The translations under genes and the position numbers were made by a program. Shown one piece after another: positions 1-9,997 of a DNA stretch of 64,000 nucleotides. Location of the stretch: contig CACIXU010000005.1 in NCBI GenBank assembly GCA_902590705.1, positions 48,527 to 112,526 on the forward strand. The letters run 5' to 3'. Positions within the stretch are counted from its first letter, which is position 1; the number at the start of each line of letters is the position of its first letter. Source of the DNA: an uncultured Bacteroidota bacterium. Its GTDB lineage: Bacteria; Bacteroidota; Bacteroidia; Flavobacteriales; Flavobacteriaceae. The notes under the pieces are model-generated. The model had not been told where the DNA came from. It saw only the letters and a program-made list of their open reading frames with translations, and did no database searches.

Positions 1-130
1 ATCTTAATTCTCACAGTTAAGAAATACTATCTACAGTTTAAGTTTTAGAATATTATTACATTGTAAAACAAAACAATAAATAAAAAATAACCTTATCTAA
101 ATCTTTTTCATAATTATGGTTTAGAATGAA

Positions 131-643
131 TTATTTCATTTCACCCATCCATTGAGCAATCCAAAAGATTTTTTCATCTCTAAAACGAATTCTGTCAATT
201 AGCCTAACTTGCTCTGTTTCTCCAGTTTTATAATATCTTTTTTCGTAAAATGAAACAGTAACAAGAGTTACATCTGAATCTTCAAATTTTACTGGTATGG
301 CATTATGTAATTCTCTTGTAATTGAATCATATGGCTCATGTAATAATTCAACAATTTTTGGAAGCTCTGATAGAGTCGACTCAATTGCTTTACCTCCTTG
401 CGGAGGAATATACTTAACTGTATCAGACATAAATTTTGCCATGCTTTCAACATCCTTTTCGGCAAAAGCTGAAATTAGGTCAATTGCAGCCTGTGCAAAT
501 TTGTCCTCGCCAAAATAGAAATTCTTTCCCTTGTTGGCTCCTCTAAGTTGCTTACCCCCTGAAGAAGCAACTTCTATTTCTACAGTCTTTGTCTGACATG
601 AAATCAGGATAAATGTAAATAGTGTGTAAAAAATTCTTTTCAT
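131..643 (-). CDS. SnoaL/NTF2-like lipoprotein
   Basis: Track ORF 131..721, trimmed to MKRIFYTLFTFILISCQTK (lipobox ISC). 'AIDLISAFAEKDVESMAKFMSDTV' resembles the NTF2/SnoaL N-terminus. Confidence 0.7.
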   Translation of the reverse strand: MKRIFYTLFTFILISCQTKTVEIEVASSGGKQLRGANKGKNFYFGEDKFAQAAIDLISAFAEKDVESMAKFMSDTVKYIPPQGGKAIESTLSELPKIVELLHEPYDSITRELHNAIPVKFEDSDVTLVTVSFYEKRYYKTGETEQVRLIDRIRFRDEKIFWIAQWMGEMK

Positions 644-707
644 TCTAAATAATTTAAGGTTAATAATTACTAATATAATAAAACCTAAAAAGGAGTATAT
701 TTTTTTA

Positions 708-1028
708 TTAAACACCTTCAATAATAGCTAAACTTCTGATGACAGTATCCTCTGGATTTTCGCCAAGCTCTTTGAGAGCGTTTTGATAATCTTCGCTACT
801 ATAACAGTCTAAAGCATCTTGAAGACTATTAAACTCAACAAGTGCCGCATACATTAATTCTTTTCCCTGAATCATTTTGGAAGGTTCACCCATACCAACA
901 GGCTTAAAATTTCCAGTGTTATTTTTCATTTCCTTCTCAGCAATAGCAGTGTATTTTTCAAGGTATTTGTTCCATTTTTCAGGATTTTTAATCTCTAAAA
1001 CTTGACCAGACCAATATCCTTTTTTCAT
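708..1028 (-). CDS. DUF1330-like protein
   Basis: 106 aa; 'NPEKWNKYLEKYTAIAEKE...LVEFNSLQDALDCYSSEDYQNAL...AIIEGV' matches the DUF1330/dimeric alpha-beta barrel pattern. Confidence 0.7.
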   Translation of the reverse strand: MKKGYWSGQVLEIKNPEKWNKYLEKYTAIAEKEMKNNTGNFKPVGMGEPSKMIQGKELMYAALVEFNSLQDALDCYSSEDYQNALKELGENPEDTVIRSLAIIEGV

Positions 1029-1101
1029 ATTAAATAATTTATAGTTAATATACTAAAAAATAAAAAGAGTGGGTAAAAAGGTAATTTTGTAATTTTATGA
1101 A

Positions 1102-1674
1102 ATGAGAGTTTTTTTAACGTGTTTAATCTTATTTGTTAGCTGCACAAAAGAATTAAAAAATGATATAAATAATCTTAACGAAATTATTGATTCAATGAGA
1201 GTTGAAATAGATTCATTGAATAGTAATTTAGCAAAGTTTAAAATTTCTGAATCTCAATTAAATCAAATAATTAATGACATGGAAATTAAGGTCAATAACT
1301 TTAATTATATGTATGAAAATGAAATAATTGGATGCTGGTTTAATGAGTCATTTACCATAGGAAATACACCTTTATTTATCGAAATCAACATTTTTAAAGG
1401 AGGTGTAGGTGCACTGGATTTTGGAGGGGGCGTATATCAAGTTTTCTCGTGGACCTCTGATGGAAATCAAATCACCTTACATTTTGGAGATGTACTTGAC
1501 ACAAGTTCTTTTGGGGTGATTTATAATTTCATAAACGACTCAGCATATATTTTATATGGTGAGATCTTTGATAATGATAGGCAAGTATCATTAGTTTCGA
1601 ATGAAAATGGTAATGACAGTTTTGTAATTAATAACTGGAGGGGAGAAGAGATTTTATTTAATCGGTGTAACTAA
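1102..1674 (+). CDS. hypothetical lipoprotein with N-terminal coiled coil
   Basis: 190 aa; MRVFLTCLILFVSCTK lipobox, then a heptad-like Leu/Ile/Asn stretch. Confidence 0.65.
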   Translation: MRVFLTCLILFVSCTKELKNDINNLNEIIDSMRVEIDSLNSNLAKFKISESQLNQIINDMEIKVNNFNYMYENEIIGCWFNESFTIGNTPLFIEINIFKGGVGALDFGGGVYQVFSWTSDGNQITLHFGDVLDTSSFGVIYNFINDSAYILYGEIFDNDRQVSLVSNENGNDSFVINNWRGEEILFNRCN

Positions 1675-1739
1675 AATAACAGAACCTACAAAGGGAGTTT
1701 TGAAAACCATTTATTGGGGAGATTCCTTTTTAGCAAAAA

Positions 1740-1976
1740 TTAATTTGGGCAATAAAGATCTCCTACTAAATATGAATTATAATCTGATTTTGATACCTCC
1801 CCCGTTTTAGCTGGTGGACTAAATTCATCAATATTTCCGATATTAATACTTCCCCAGTAAAAAAAAAATCTTTCATCAACTTTAACTTTTTTTGAAATTT
1901 CAAAGCAATCTCTCTCTTTGGCACAATAAGTGAAAAAAATAAAGCAGCCCAGCAAGAAAATAAATTTATTCATCAT
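1740..1976 (-). CDS. small hypothetical lipoprotein
   Basis: MMNKFIFLLGCFIFFTYCAKERD signal with lipobox TYC. Confidence 0.5.
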   Translation of the reverse strand: MMNKFIFLLGCFIFFTYCAKERDCFEISKKVKVDERFFFYWGSINIGNIDEFSPPAKTGEVSKSDYNSYLVGDLYCPN

Positions 1977-2061
1977 ATTAAAATAATACAACAGGGAAAA
2001 AGGGTTAGATGTACCAGAATTTATAGAGAAGGATATGCCTGTTATATAAACCTATTTTTAT

Positions 2062-2214
2062 TTATTTCTTATATAATAATACTATACCCGAAGAAACAAG
2101 GGTCACCCAAGATGCAAATAACAAATCATCAAAACCATCTTTAACATAACTAATTAAACAATATCCAGTAGCAAACAAAGTTGATACTATCTATAACCAT
2201 TTTAAATATTTCAT
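2062..2214 (-). pseudogene. small membrane protein frame interrupted by in-frame TAG
   Basis: Manual minus-strand translation: MKYLKWL*IVSTLFATGYCLISYVKDGFDDLLFASWVTLVSSGIVLLYKK*; 51 codons with one internal TAG. Confidence 0.45.
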
Positions 2215-2492
2215 ATTACTAAAATAAAAAGCTTACAAAAGAGCGTTAGATTCTGCTTTTCCAAGTACCACCATTTGTAATGGATATTATTTCTTTTGAC
2301 TTTTAGCAGACATTTTCTACAAGCAAAACCCACTCTTTTTTAGCAAAGTGTTGAAGTTAATGGTAAATCCTAAAAAGGGGATTAATCTGGACATTAAATT
2401 CACTACAATACTTTTCTGTTGGTATTCTTCAAATTTAACTACAGCTAAATTAGATAGTTTAAAAAAAACTCACCACGTTAGGCTCAAATGTT

Positions 2493-2951
2493 TTATTCAA
2501 ACTCAACTATTTTTTTCTTATGAAGGGTAGTTTCAGCTAATAAATCACTGTGGTATTCTTTAAAGTCAAAAATCAAACCATCTTTAAATTGAAAAACCAT
2601 GGCGTACTTATTATTATATTCACCATTGATGCCTTCAGCATCGTAACCCTCAACAAGAAAAACAACATCATCTCCTCCATCAATTTTTCTAATAACCTCT
2701 AATTTTATTCCATTAGGTAAAACAGCTGGAATATCTTTTTGAAGCCAATCACTAATAAATGTATCCTTATTATAAGATTTACATATTTCACATATACCCA
2801 TGAATTTGAATGTAAAATCGTCGTGTAGTAACTCTTTTGCTAAATCAGGATTTTTGAAAACAAGTTCAAAGAACTTATCAACCTTTGCCACATTTTGACT
2901 TTGCATTAAAAAACTACAGCAAAAGGTAATTAATAAAAATAATTTTTTCAT
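2493..2951 (-). CDS. SnoaL/NTF2-like secreted protein
   Basis: 152 aa; signal peptide MKKLFLLITFCCSFLMQSQ; 'VDKFFELVFKNPDLAKELLHDDFTFKF' NTF2-like. Confidence 0.7.
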   Translation of the reverse strand: MKKLFLLITFCCSFLMQSQNVAKVDKFFELVFKNPDLAKELLHDDFTFKFMGICEICKSYNKDTFISDWLQKDIPAVLPNGIKLEVIRKIDGGDDVVFLVEGYDAEGINGEYNNKYAMVFQFKDGLIFDFKEYHSDLLAETTLHKKKIVEFE

Positions 2952-3011
2952 TTTAAATAATTTATGGTTAATATCTGCTAATATAACAAAACTAATAAAT
3001 TGGAAGTATTG

Positions 3012-3037
3012 AAAGAAAAACCCTCCGCGAGGGAGGG
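3012..3037 (-). terminator. Rho-independent terminator downstream of 3093..4016
   Basis: CCCTCC-GCGAG-GGAGGG hairpin at 3021-3037; on the minus strand it is followed by TTTTT. Confidence 0.8.
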
Positions 3038-3092
3038 TATAAATAATAATTTGAGAATAAAATGGTTAATAATTCATTCAGAGCTAAGGACA

Positions 3093-4016
3093 TCATTCAA
3101 ATAATTTACCATTATAGTAGTTGTCCTCACGAATAATTTTTCCATCATCATTGAAAGAGTGTTGCATGTGTAGATCAACAAGAAATTCTTTACCACTGGA
3201 AATATTCTTAAATTTTAAATCCCACCAAGATATTACAACCATGCCATCACCCTCATAATCAAGTAAATCAGGGTATCCAGTTTCTGTAACACTTATTAAA
3301 TCGAAGTTGCTCAGCATTGTTTTGTTTGCCTCTTTTAATTCGCTAAGAGACATGGAGGCGCCATAATCTAGATTAACATCATTAATGCGAGCATTTTCTG
3401 TAAAACTTTCATATGCCTTTTCAAGATCACCCAACTCAATGTATGCCATCATTAGCCTGACCTTTGCAATAAAAGGATGATCTTTATATATAACTCCATT
3501 TTTTATCACCTCTTTGGACATACTATATTTTTGAAAGTGGGCTGTATTATCAGAATATAAAAGTCGTTTAATTTTTTTCCCTTTTTTATCGAAAATAAAA
3601 GTGCTTTTTCTTGGAGAATTTATTTTGAAACCGTTATTTTTATCAAACCCTGACATTACATCGTATGTATAAACATATAAACCGCTTCTATCGTATTCAA
3701 TAGCGTCTGGGTAGGCCTCTCCCCAGTTTTCAATTTTCAGATTTATAAAATTTTCCTTTAAGTATAGAGATGAATTTAACAAACTTTTGATTCCATTTCC
3801 TTTGTATCTTGGATGATAATAATTTGAATTATAAGAAACAAAATCTTCAGTTACAAGCTCTTTTAAAGCTGTAGTATCTCCAGAGGTTAAAGCAAGATTA
3901 AACTTTTGAGCAATTGAAATTGCTGGATGTTTGTCGTACACTTTTCCATTTTCATTTTTCTGAGAAAAAGTTACATTGGTCAAAAAGATGAGTGTGATTA
4001 TAAATTTTTTTTTCAT
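3093..4016 (-). CDS. secreted protein with two SnoaL-like regions
   Basis: 307 aa; signal peptide; 'AISIAQKFNLALTSGDTTALKELVTEDFVSYN' and a second region 'VRLMMAYIELGDLEKAYESFTENARI'. Confidence 0.65.
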   Translation of the reverse strand: MKKKFIITLIFLTNVTFSQKNENGKVYDKHPAISIAQKFNLALTSGDTTALKELVTEDFVSYNSNYYHPRYKGNGIKSLLNSSLYLKENFINLKIENWGEAYPDAIEYDRSGLYVYTYDVMSGFDKNNGFKINSPRKSTFIFDKKGKKIKRLLYSDNTAHFQKYSMSKEVIKNGVIYKDHPFIAKVRLMMAYIELGDLEKAYESFTENARINDVNLDYGASMSLSELKEANKTMLSNFDLISVTETGYPDLLDYEGDGMVVISWWDLKFKNISSGKEFLVDLHMQHSFNDDGKIIREDNYYNGKLFE

Positions 4017-4293
4017 GGTTAATTTTTTCTAAAAATAATTTTACTTTGACAAATAAAAAATTAGTCTGGCCATTTTTATAATTTAAATGTTAATCAAATA
4101 AAATTTTTGTTAAGAAATTAAATTTTTAAGAATTCACTATTAAAAAAAAAAAGATCATTAAAATTTATACAAAAAACCCTTATTTAAATTTATATGATAG
4201 TGTAGTATTTATTCCTCTTTATTGCTCTTGTGATTAACCTCTGTTTTAAAAGAATTAATTCTTCACTATTTTTGCTGAAAATAAGTTTTAGAT

Positions 4294-4464
4294 ATGGGCA
4301 ATAACATAGTAACGTTTGAAAAAAAATGGCTTGATAAATTAATCCCGATGAGATTCAAAATTAATTATTGGCTTTTAAAAAATCTTGGTCTAGAGGGATT
4401 TAGAATACTTTTTGCTTTGGGAGGAGCATTTTTAACTGTATTAATCTATGAATTTCTAATATAG
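4294..4464 (+). CDS. small putative membrane protein
   Basis: Manual translation MGNNIVTFEKKWLDKLIPMRFKINYWLLKNLGLEGFRILFALGGAFLTVLIYEFLI*; 56 aa, below the track cutoff; one TM segment. Confidence 0.4.
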   Translation: MGNNIVTFEKKWLDKLIPMRFKINYWLLKNLGLEGFRILFALGGAFLTVLIYEFLI

Positions 4465-4641
4465 TCTTAAATCAAACTCTTTAAATATGTCATTAAATTC
4501 ATAATAGTTGTTGAAGCTTTTGATTTTTACCAGCCATTTTTTTCATTTTAATAACACTTAAAGAACTACATAAATTTAGTCAAAACCTACAAAAGGGGTT
4601 AGAAGTACCAGAACTTAATGAGGAAGATATGCCTGAGTTGA

Positions 4642-4667
4642 AATAAAAAACCCTCCACAAGGGAGGG
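4642..4667 (-). terminator. Rho-independent terminator downstream of 4677..5147
   Basis: CCCTCC-ACAAG-GGAGGG at 4651-4667, followed by TTTTTT on the minus strand. Confidence 0.8.
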
Positions 4668-4676
4668 ATTTAAACC

Positions 4677-5147
4677 TTACTGAGCTGCTAACTCCATATT
4701 TAAAGCAGTGTTATCAGCAAAGATTAACATTTCAACTATTTTACCATTTTCCCATCTGTAGTCAAAATGACACCTGTTTGAATACCTAACTCCTGTTTTA
4801 TTTCCAGTTCCTTGCCAAATAAACCATTTGTTAGTCCAGACATTACCATCTTTGAAATAATTTGTATGAGCGTATCCATCAAGTATCTGAATATCATTAA
4901 ACATTGTGTGATGGGATTTAAAAATTTCTTTGACTGTTTTTCCATCCATCTTTGAATTATTTCCATACACAACAGCGTCATCTGATAATGTTTTATCCCA
5001 TAATGTATGTTCATTTGAAGCGTAATCAGCATCAAGTTCTTGGGCAATTACACTAAAATCGTCAACCTGCGACAAAAGTCCAGCGGATTTCTGGCAAAAT
5101 GTTAAAGTTGGAATAGTTAGTAAAAAGATGAAGAGTATTTTTTTCAT
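4677..5147 (-). CDS. SnoaL-like secreted protein
   Basis: Trimmed to MKKILFIFLLTIPTLTFCQK; the rest resembles SnoaL ('DDAVVYGNNSKMDGKTVKEIFKSHHTMFNDIQ'). Confidence 0.7.
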   Translation of the reverse strand: MKKILFIFLLTIPTLTFCQKSAGLLSQVDDFSVIAQELDADYASNEHTLWDKTLSDDAVVYGNNSKMDGKTVKEIFKSHHTMFNDIQILDGYAHTNYFKDGNVWTNKWFIWQGTGNKTGVRYSNRCHFDYRWENGKIVEMLIFADNTALNMELAAQ

Positions 5148-5290
5148 TTTAAATAATTTATGGTTAATAAATCCAAACGTAAAAAATTTGCTTCTAAAAA
5201 ACAAGTAATTAAAGTTATTAGAATGTATTGTAAGGATATAATTAAAATAAAATAACAAAACCTACAAAAGGGGGTAATTGTCCAATTTAT

Positions 5291-6097
5291 TTAACCCCAA
5301 AGACCTCTCTCAAGATTTTGCCTCAAATTAATATAATCTACATCAGGATATTCTTTTTCGATTAATTTTTGAATTTCAAGATATTTATTTTTTTGATTAA
5401 TACTCATTTCATTTGAAAACTTAATCCAGATAGATTGAATAGTTAAAATATTTTCGAATTCTCTACTGTCTAATAGCTCTGGAATTGATTTTGAGAAATT
5501 AGTTTCCCCCATTTTGAAAGAATAATTTTCAAGTAATTCTCTATATTTAGTTAATTCAATAAGATTGTAATTTTTTGATAAGAAAGGTAAAAAATATTGA
5601 TGCAAATCCAATCTGTATTGCCTATCCTCTTCAATCATCAAAGAGAGTAATTGGGGTAAGGAGGCAATTTCATTTTTGATTAAGTCGTTTTCAATTAATA
5701 ATAATTTTCCGGAATTTATTATTTCATTAAGAACACCATTTTGTGGAACAAAAATCCAACCCGACAATGATATGTAGTTCATCAAGCTGTCAATTGGTTT
5801 TATTGATTTCCACTCTCCATTTTTACCCGTATTATTTATAATATATTGATTTACATTGATGATTTTATTTTTCTCCTCAATTACGACTTGAAGACTCTCA
5901 AGGTTATTCGATATCTCATTGTGGAGTGATAAAAGAATCTTTTTTTCTTCAACTTTTTCTTTCCTGTATTCATTCCAATTATTTACCTGAAGAGCTATAA
6001 GAATTCCAATTACTACAAGTACTACCTCACCAACAGCATATCTTAAATATTTACTTGTTTCCATGTTAACCAATTTTTTAAACCTGAAAAATCTCAT
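5291..6097 (-). CDS. DUF6090-family membrane protein
   Basis: 'KYLRYAVGEVVLVVIGILIALQVNNWNEYRKEKVEEKKILLSLHNEI' is the characteristic N-terminal signature of these Bacteroidota proteins. Confidence 0.8.
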   Translation of the reverse strand: MRFFRFKKLVNMETSKYLRYAVGEVVLVVIGILIALQVNNWNEYRKEKVEEKKILLSLHNEISNNLESLQVVIEEKNKIINVNQYIINNTGKNGEWKSIKPIDSLMNYISLSGWIFVPQNGVLNEIINSGKLLLIENDLIKNEIASLPQLLSLMIEEDRQYRLDLHQYFLPFLSKNYNLIELTKYRELLENYSFKMGETNFSKSIPELLDSREFENILTIQSIWIKFSNEMSINQKNKYLEIQKLIEKEYPDVDYINLRQNLERGLWG

Positions 6098-6114
6098 TAG
6101 ATAAATTTTATTAC

Positions 6115-7365
6115 CTAATTCGCATTTTTAATATCCTCATAAATGAGTCTCTCAAATGAAGTAAAAAGGTTGTAAGAGTAAACATCATTAAATCTTCTAA
6201 TTTGGGTCATATAAACTATTCCAAACTCATTTTGAAAATCAACCATGAAATAAGTATTCCATGCTCCAGCCCAATATCCAGTCCCTAATGGTCTTGATTT
6301 AGATTGTTCCTCATAAGCCATTCCAAGTGAGTGATTATCATATTCATCAAAAAAATGATTTAAATCCCCTCTGCCAGAGAAGTCGAATCCCCCCTTTACT
6401 TCATCATCCCAAAACTCTATCTTGTAACCATTTAGTTGTGGAGAAATAAATTCTTCTAAAGATTTCTCACTTAATATTAAATGATTTTTGTACATCCCTT
6501 TATTTAAGAAAATTTGCATGAACTTACCAAAATCCTCAGGCGTTGAGTTTATACTTCCTTGACCACTGTACTTATAGTCTGGAACGATGTTTTTGAAGTA
6601 ATCCCAGTCATTAAATAAATCATTTCTTGGTTCTTTTTTTTCAAGTTTTCTGGTTTTTAGATTTCTTTGAGATGAGCTAACTAACATTTCGGTTTGTTTA
6701 TCTGTCATATCATACTCGAAAAAAGTATTATTCATTTCCATTGGTGTAAATAAATTTTCTTTCATGTAATCAGCCAAACTCATTTTTGTTAATCTTTCAA
6801 TTAATATACCTAACCATGAGGTACTTATTCCATATAAATATGATGTTCCAGATTCAAACATTCTTGGGAAGGGATACAAGTATTTCCAATCATAATTATC
6901 TTTAATTTTTTCCCATTCTACCATTTTAGGATGACTGTTTTTATTTCCAAAGCCACTAGAGTGCGTTAATAAATGTCTTAAAGTAATCTTTTGTTTTGCT
7001 TTTACTAATTCAAAATCGTCATTAAGAATCGGAATTTCCGTCATTTCAGGAAGATATTTGTCAAGAGGCTCATCAAGAGAGATGATGCCTTTATCAACCA
7101 ATTGCATTCCTGCGACAGAGGTAATTACTTTTGTCATAGAGGCAATCCAAAACAAATCTTTCTCATTAATAGTATCATTTCTTTCCCATCTTGATGGACC
7201 GAAGGAATAAAAGTCCATTTGACCTGATTTATGAATCTTACCCATCACAACTGCTGGTATATCTGTCTTCTTTATTTCAGTTATAACTTTATTATCAAAT
7301 TCATTTTTATCATTCGATTGGCAAGAAATAAATAGTACAAGTAAAGTAAGAGCTAATTTTTTCAT
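6115..7365 (-). CDS. serine hydrolase, beta-lactamase (class C-like) family lipoprotein
   Basis: Trimmed to MKKLALTLLVLFISCQS; 'FWIASMTKVITSVAGMQLVDKGIISLDEPLDKYLPE' (SxxK) and 'TLRHLLTHSSGFG'. Confidence 0.9.
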   Translation of the reverse strand: MKKLALTLLVLFISCQSNDKNEFDNKVITEIKKTDIPAVVMGKIHKSGQMDFYSFGPSRWERNDTINEKDLFWIASMTKVITSVAGMQLVDKGIISLDEPLDKYLPEMTEIPILNDDFELVKAKQKITLRHLLTHSSGFGNKNSHPKMVEWEKIKDNYDWKYLYPFPRMFESGTSYLYGISTSWLGILIERLTKMSLADYMKENLFTPMEMNNTFFEYDMTDKQTEMLVSSSQRNLKTRKLEKKEPRNDLFNDWDYFKNIVPDYKYSGQGSINSTPEDFGKFMQIFLNKGMYKNHLILSEKSLEEFISPQLNGYKIEFWDDEVKGGFDFSGRGDLNHFFDEYDNHSLGMAYEEQSKSRPLGTGYWAGAWNTYFMVDFQNEFGIVYMTQIRRFNDVYSYNLFTSFERLIYEDIKNAN

Positions 7366-7493
7366 TTTAAATAGTTTATGGTTTATAGTCACCAATATAA
7401 GAAAACAATATATGAGAATTAGAACTTATTATAATAGACTCCATTATTTTTAACAAAAAGTAATTAAATTTAGAAAAATCTAGTTTTAAAAAA

Positions 7494-8123
7494 ATGAAGA
7501 TGAAGGACAAAAAATTAGATCTTCGAAAAACATTTTTCACTCTGTTTGTTTCTGTTTTTACACTAACCTTATTTAATTATTGTGGTAGCAGTAATGATGA
7601 AGAATCTGAGTTATATGTCAATGAAGTAACTACACAAAATTCAAACAATGAATCTGATAACAGTAATTCAGAAAATACTAATTCCAACAACAATTCAAAT
7701 GGAGAAACAAATTCTAATCTAAGCGAAGGAATTCCATCTGTAAAAATTTGGAGTGGGGCTTTAAAGACATTCGTCAAGGGAGATGAAATGGATCCAAATA
7801 ATCAATTAAATCAGGATAGAATTACTGATAATGTATGGATTACTCGAGGAAATGATGGAGGTCAGATATATAATGCAGCCAAAGAAAGTAACGATAATAA
7901 AACTCAAAGTCCAATTGGTACTCAGTGGGCATTAGGAACATTAGATAAAGTAAATGATTTAAATTTTAAAAATTTTAGAGCTGCAGTCTCAAGTCCGAAA
8001 AATGTTGTTGGTAAAGATTTAGTTGTTCACCTTACAGATGATGATATATATTTAAGCATAAAATTTAAATCATGGTCACAAGGAAAAAAGGGAGGTTTCT
8101 CATATGAGAGAAGCACTCAGTAG
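7494..8123 (+). CDS. hypothetical lipoprotein with Asn/Ser/Glu low-complexity linker
   Basis: 209 aa; signal with 'LFNYCGSSND', then NSNNESDNSNSENTNSNNNSNGETNSN. Confidence 0.65.
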   Translation: MKMKDKKLDLRKTFFTLFVSVFTLTLFNYCGSSNDEESELYVNEVTTQNSNNESDNSNSENTNSNNNSNGETNSNLSEGIPSVKIWSGALKTFVKGDEMDPNNQLNQDRITDNVWITRGNDGGQIYNAAKESNDNKTQSPIGTQWALGTLDKVNDLNFKNFRAAVSSPKNVVGKDLVVHLTDDDIYLSIKFKSWSQGKKGGFSYERSTQ

Positions 8124-8322
8124 TAATATTTAATTAAACAAATACTATTTCAACTGCTAAATTTCCAACTGCATTTAGAAAGACACTCAATTTTGATAAT
8201 TTAAAAAGAAGTGTTTTTACTTTCCTAACGCACAAACTAGTTGGAAGGATTGAACTGAACTTGAAATAAGCTGTATTTAGGTTTTGTTATTTAAGTAAAA
8301 TGAAAAATCTCATTAGATAAAA

Positions 8323-8940
8323 TTAATCTACCTTTTGAATATAACTTTTATATTCTTTTGATTCTTTCCAGTCTATTTGTGAAATGTCTTTTGGCGTTTT
8401 CTGACCGTCCTTCCAAATTAATTGTTCCCCTGGAGGTTTTGCTCCAACTAAGCGAAGATAAATTGCCCACTTACCTCTATGATGAGACTGATGCTCAAAA
8501 CCTTTTCTTGCTAAACATTCTTTACTGCAATTCCACCTGTAATAATATGTGGTTTGATTAAGATTTGATTCACTATTTATTTGGTTAATCATTATATCAT
8601 AGCTTCTGCTTACAAAAGCAATAACTGCCTTTTTAGATTTTAATTCTGGTCTTTCATATATTTCTTTTAAATTACTAGCATCATATCCACCAGCAATCAT
8701 GGCAGCATATCTAAAGTTTCCGCTCGCTAAGTGAAGTGCTTCCTATCTAAAAGATAATATTTCAGGAGTTGGCTTAAATTCATATTTATCCTCTGGCATA
8801 GCGTTTAGATATTTTAACGTAAACTCTTTTCCTCTCTCAAAGTCAGAAATTAAATCACACGAAATGACAGGCTCATCAGAATTTGACTGTCCTAATGAAA
8901 TTAATGGAATAAAAAGAAGCGTAATTAGTATTTGTTTCAT
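8323..8940 (-). pseudogene. DinB-like secreted protein interrupted by one in-frame TAG
   Basis: Track ORFs 8743..8940 and 8323..8700 are in the same frame: ...TPEILSFR*EALHLASGNFRYAAMIAGGYD...; normal signal peptide and DinB-like 'HQSHHRGKWAIYLRLVGAKPP'. Confidence 0.75.
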
Positions 8941-9152
8941 TTTTAAATAATTTATGGTTAATAATTGCTAATATAACGAAACCTTCAAAAGTGGAATAGA
9001 AGAACCAAAACTTAATAAGAAGGATGCCGATTATATAAATAACGCCTGTAATCATGAGTGGATTAGGGAATATAATTGTAAATACAAATATTGTTGGTAC
9101 ATAATTTAAAAATATTATTATATTTACATTGATTTTAAAGTTAATATAAGTT

Positions 9153-9452
9153 ATGTTTGGTTTAAATGATATTCAGTATTTATTCGAATTTTTATTTTGG
9201 TTTGTAATATTTTTCATTCTTAAGAGAGTTTGGCATAAACCAGAAATTCGCTTAATTTATGGATATAGTGTTGCTATATCAAATTTAGTTGCTGTTTTCT
9301 TTTTTTCAGTAGCTTCCATTAAAGGCGAAATGAATAGTATTGATTCATTTGCTTTTGGATTTTTGCATACTATGGTTGCAGTAGTGATGATAACTCTGGT
9401 TCAGATGAGTAAGAAACTTGAGGGCAAAAAAATTTCAACAAAAGAGTCCTGA
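9153..9452 (+). CDS. hypothetical membrane protein
   Basis: 99 aa with three hydrophobic segments. Confidence 0.5.
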   Translation: MFGLNDIQYLFEFLFWFVIFFILKRVWHKPEIRLIYGYSVAISNLVAVFFFSVASIKGEMNSIDSFAFGFLHTMVAVVMITLVQMSKKLEGKKISTKES

Positions 9453-9493
9453 AAGAAAAACCTCTCACACGTTAGGGGGCTGCTATATTAAAT

Positions 9494-9997
9494 TTACTCT
9501 ATCGTTATCTTTTTTCCGCAAAGGTCTTGACCATATATTTTCTGTGCAAGAAGTAAGTCACTCAGATATTCTTTTTGCTCGATAATCTTTCCACTTTCAT
9601 TAAGTGTGTACTTAATAGCATAATCATTTTCATATTTACCACCAACACCTTCCATCCTCCCTTCAGCAAAAACCATAGCTGTTTTTCCCTCTACAAGAAT
9701 GCCTTTATATTCTGCTCCAACATCTCCTTTAAGAAGTGAACCAAAGTATCCTGCAAATTCTAAAAATTCACTCCAACTATATGTTTTTGAAATATCGAGT
9801 TGACCGGTTAATACAAAAGTAAATTCTTCGGCCAATTGTGATTTCAATAATTCAATTTCACCATCCATTTGAGCATTAAATGCTTTGAGCACAGTAGCCT
9901 TTGTTGTTTCGGTAAGTATTTCTTTTTGAGATTTAACTGGTTTATTTTCACAAGAAAAAAGTGTGATCAATATTAAAATAAATAGTGAATTTTTCAT
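9494..9997 (-). CDS. SnoaL-like lipoprotein
   Basis: 167 aa; MKNSLFILILITLFSCENK lipobox; 'TVLKAFNAQMDGEIELLKSQLAEEFTFVLTG'. Confidence 0.7.
   Translation of the reverse strand: MKNSLFILILITLFSCENKPVKSQKEILTETTKATVLKAFNAQMDGEIELLKSQLAEEFTFVLTGQLDISKTYSWSEFLEFAGYFGSLLKGDVGAEYKGILVEGKTAMVFAEGRMEGVGGKYENDYAIKYTLNESGKIIEQKEYLSDLLLAQKIYGQDLCGKKITIE

Noticed and set aside
297-518. Plus-strand ORFs antisense to clear genes (297..518, 7577..7777, 15138..15356, 16667..16870, 18350..18635 and similar)
   Set aside because: Each is embedded opposite a gene with clear family motifs; no independent evidence of coding.
2348-2530. Plus-strand 60 aa ORF 2348..2530
   Set aside because: Overlaps the better-supported SnoaL-like gene 2493..2951 at its 3' end and has no recognisable features.
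9455-9480. Possible terminator after 9494..9997 (AAAAACCTCTCACACGTTAGGGGG)
   Set aside because: The stem is short and imperfect compared with the two clear CCCTCC/GGAGGG terminators; not listed as a feature.
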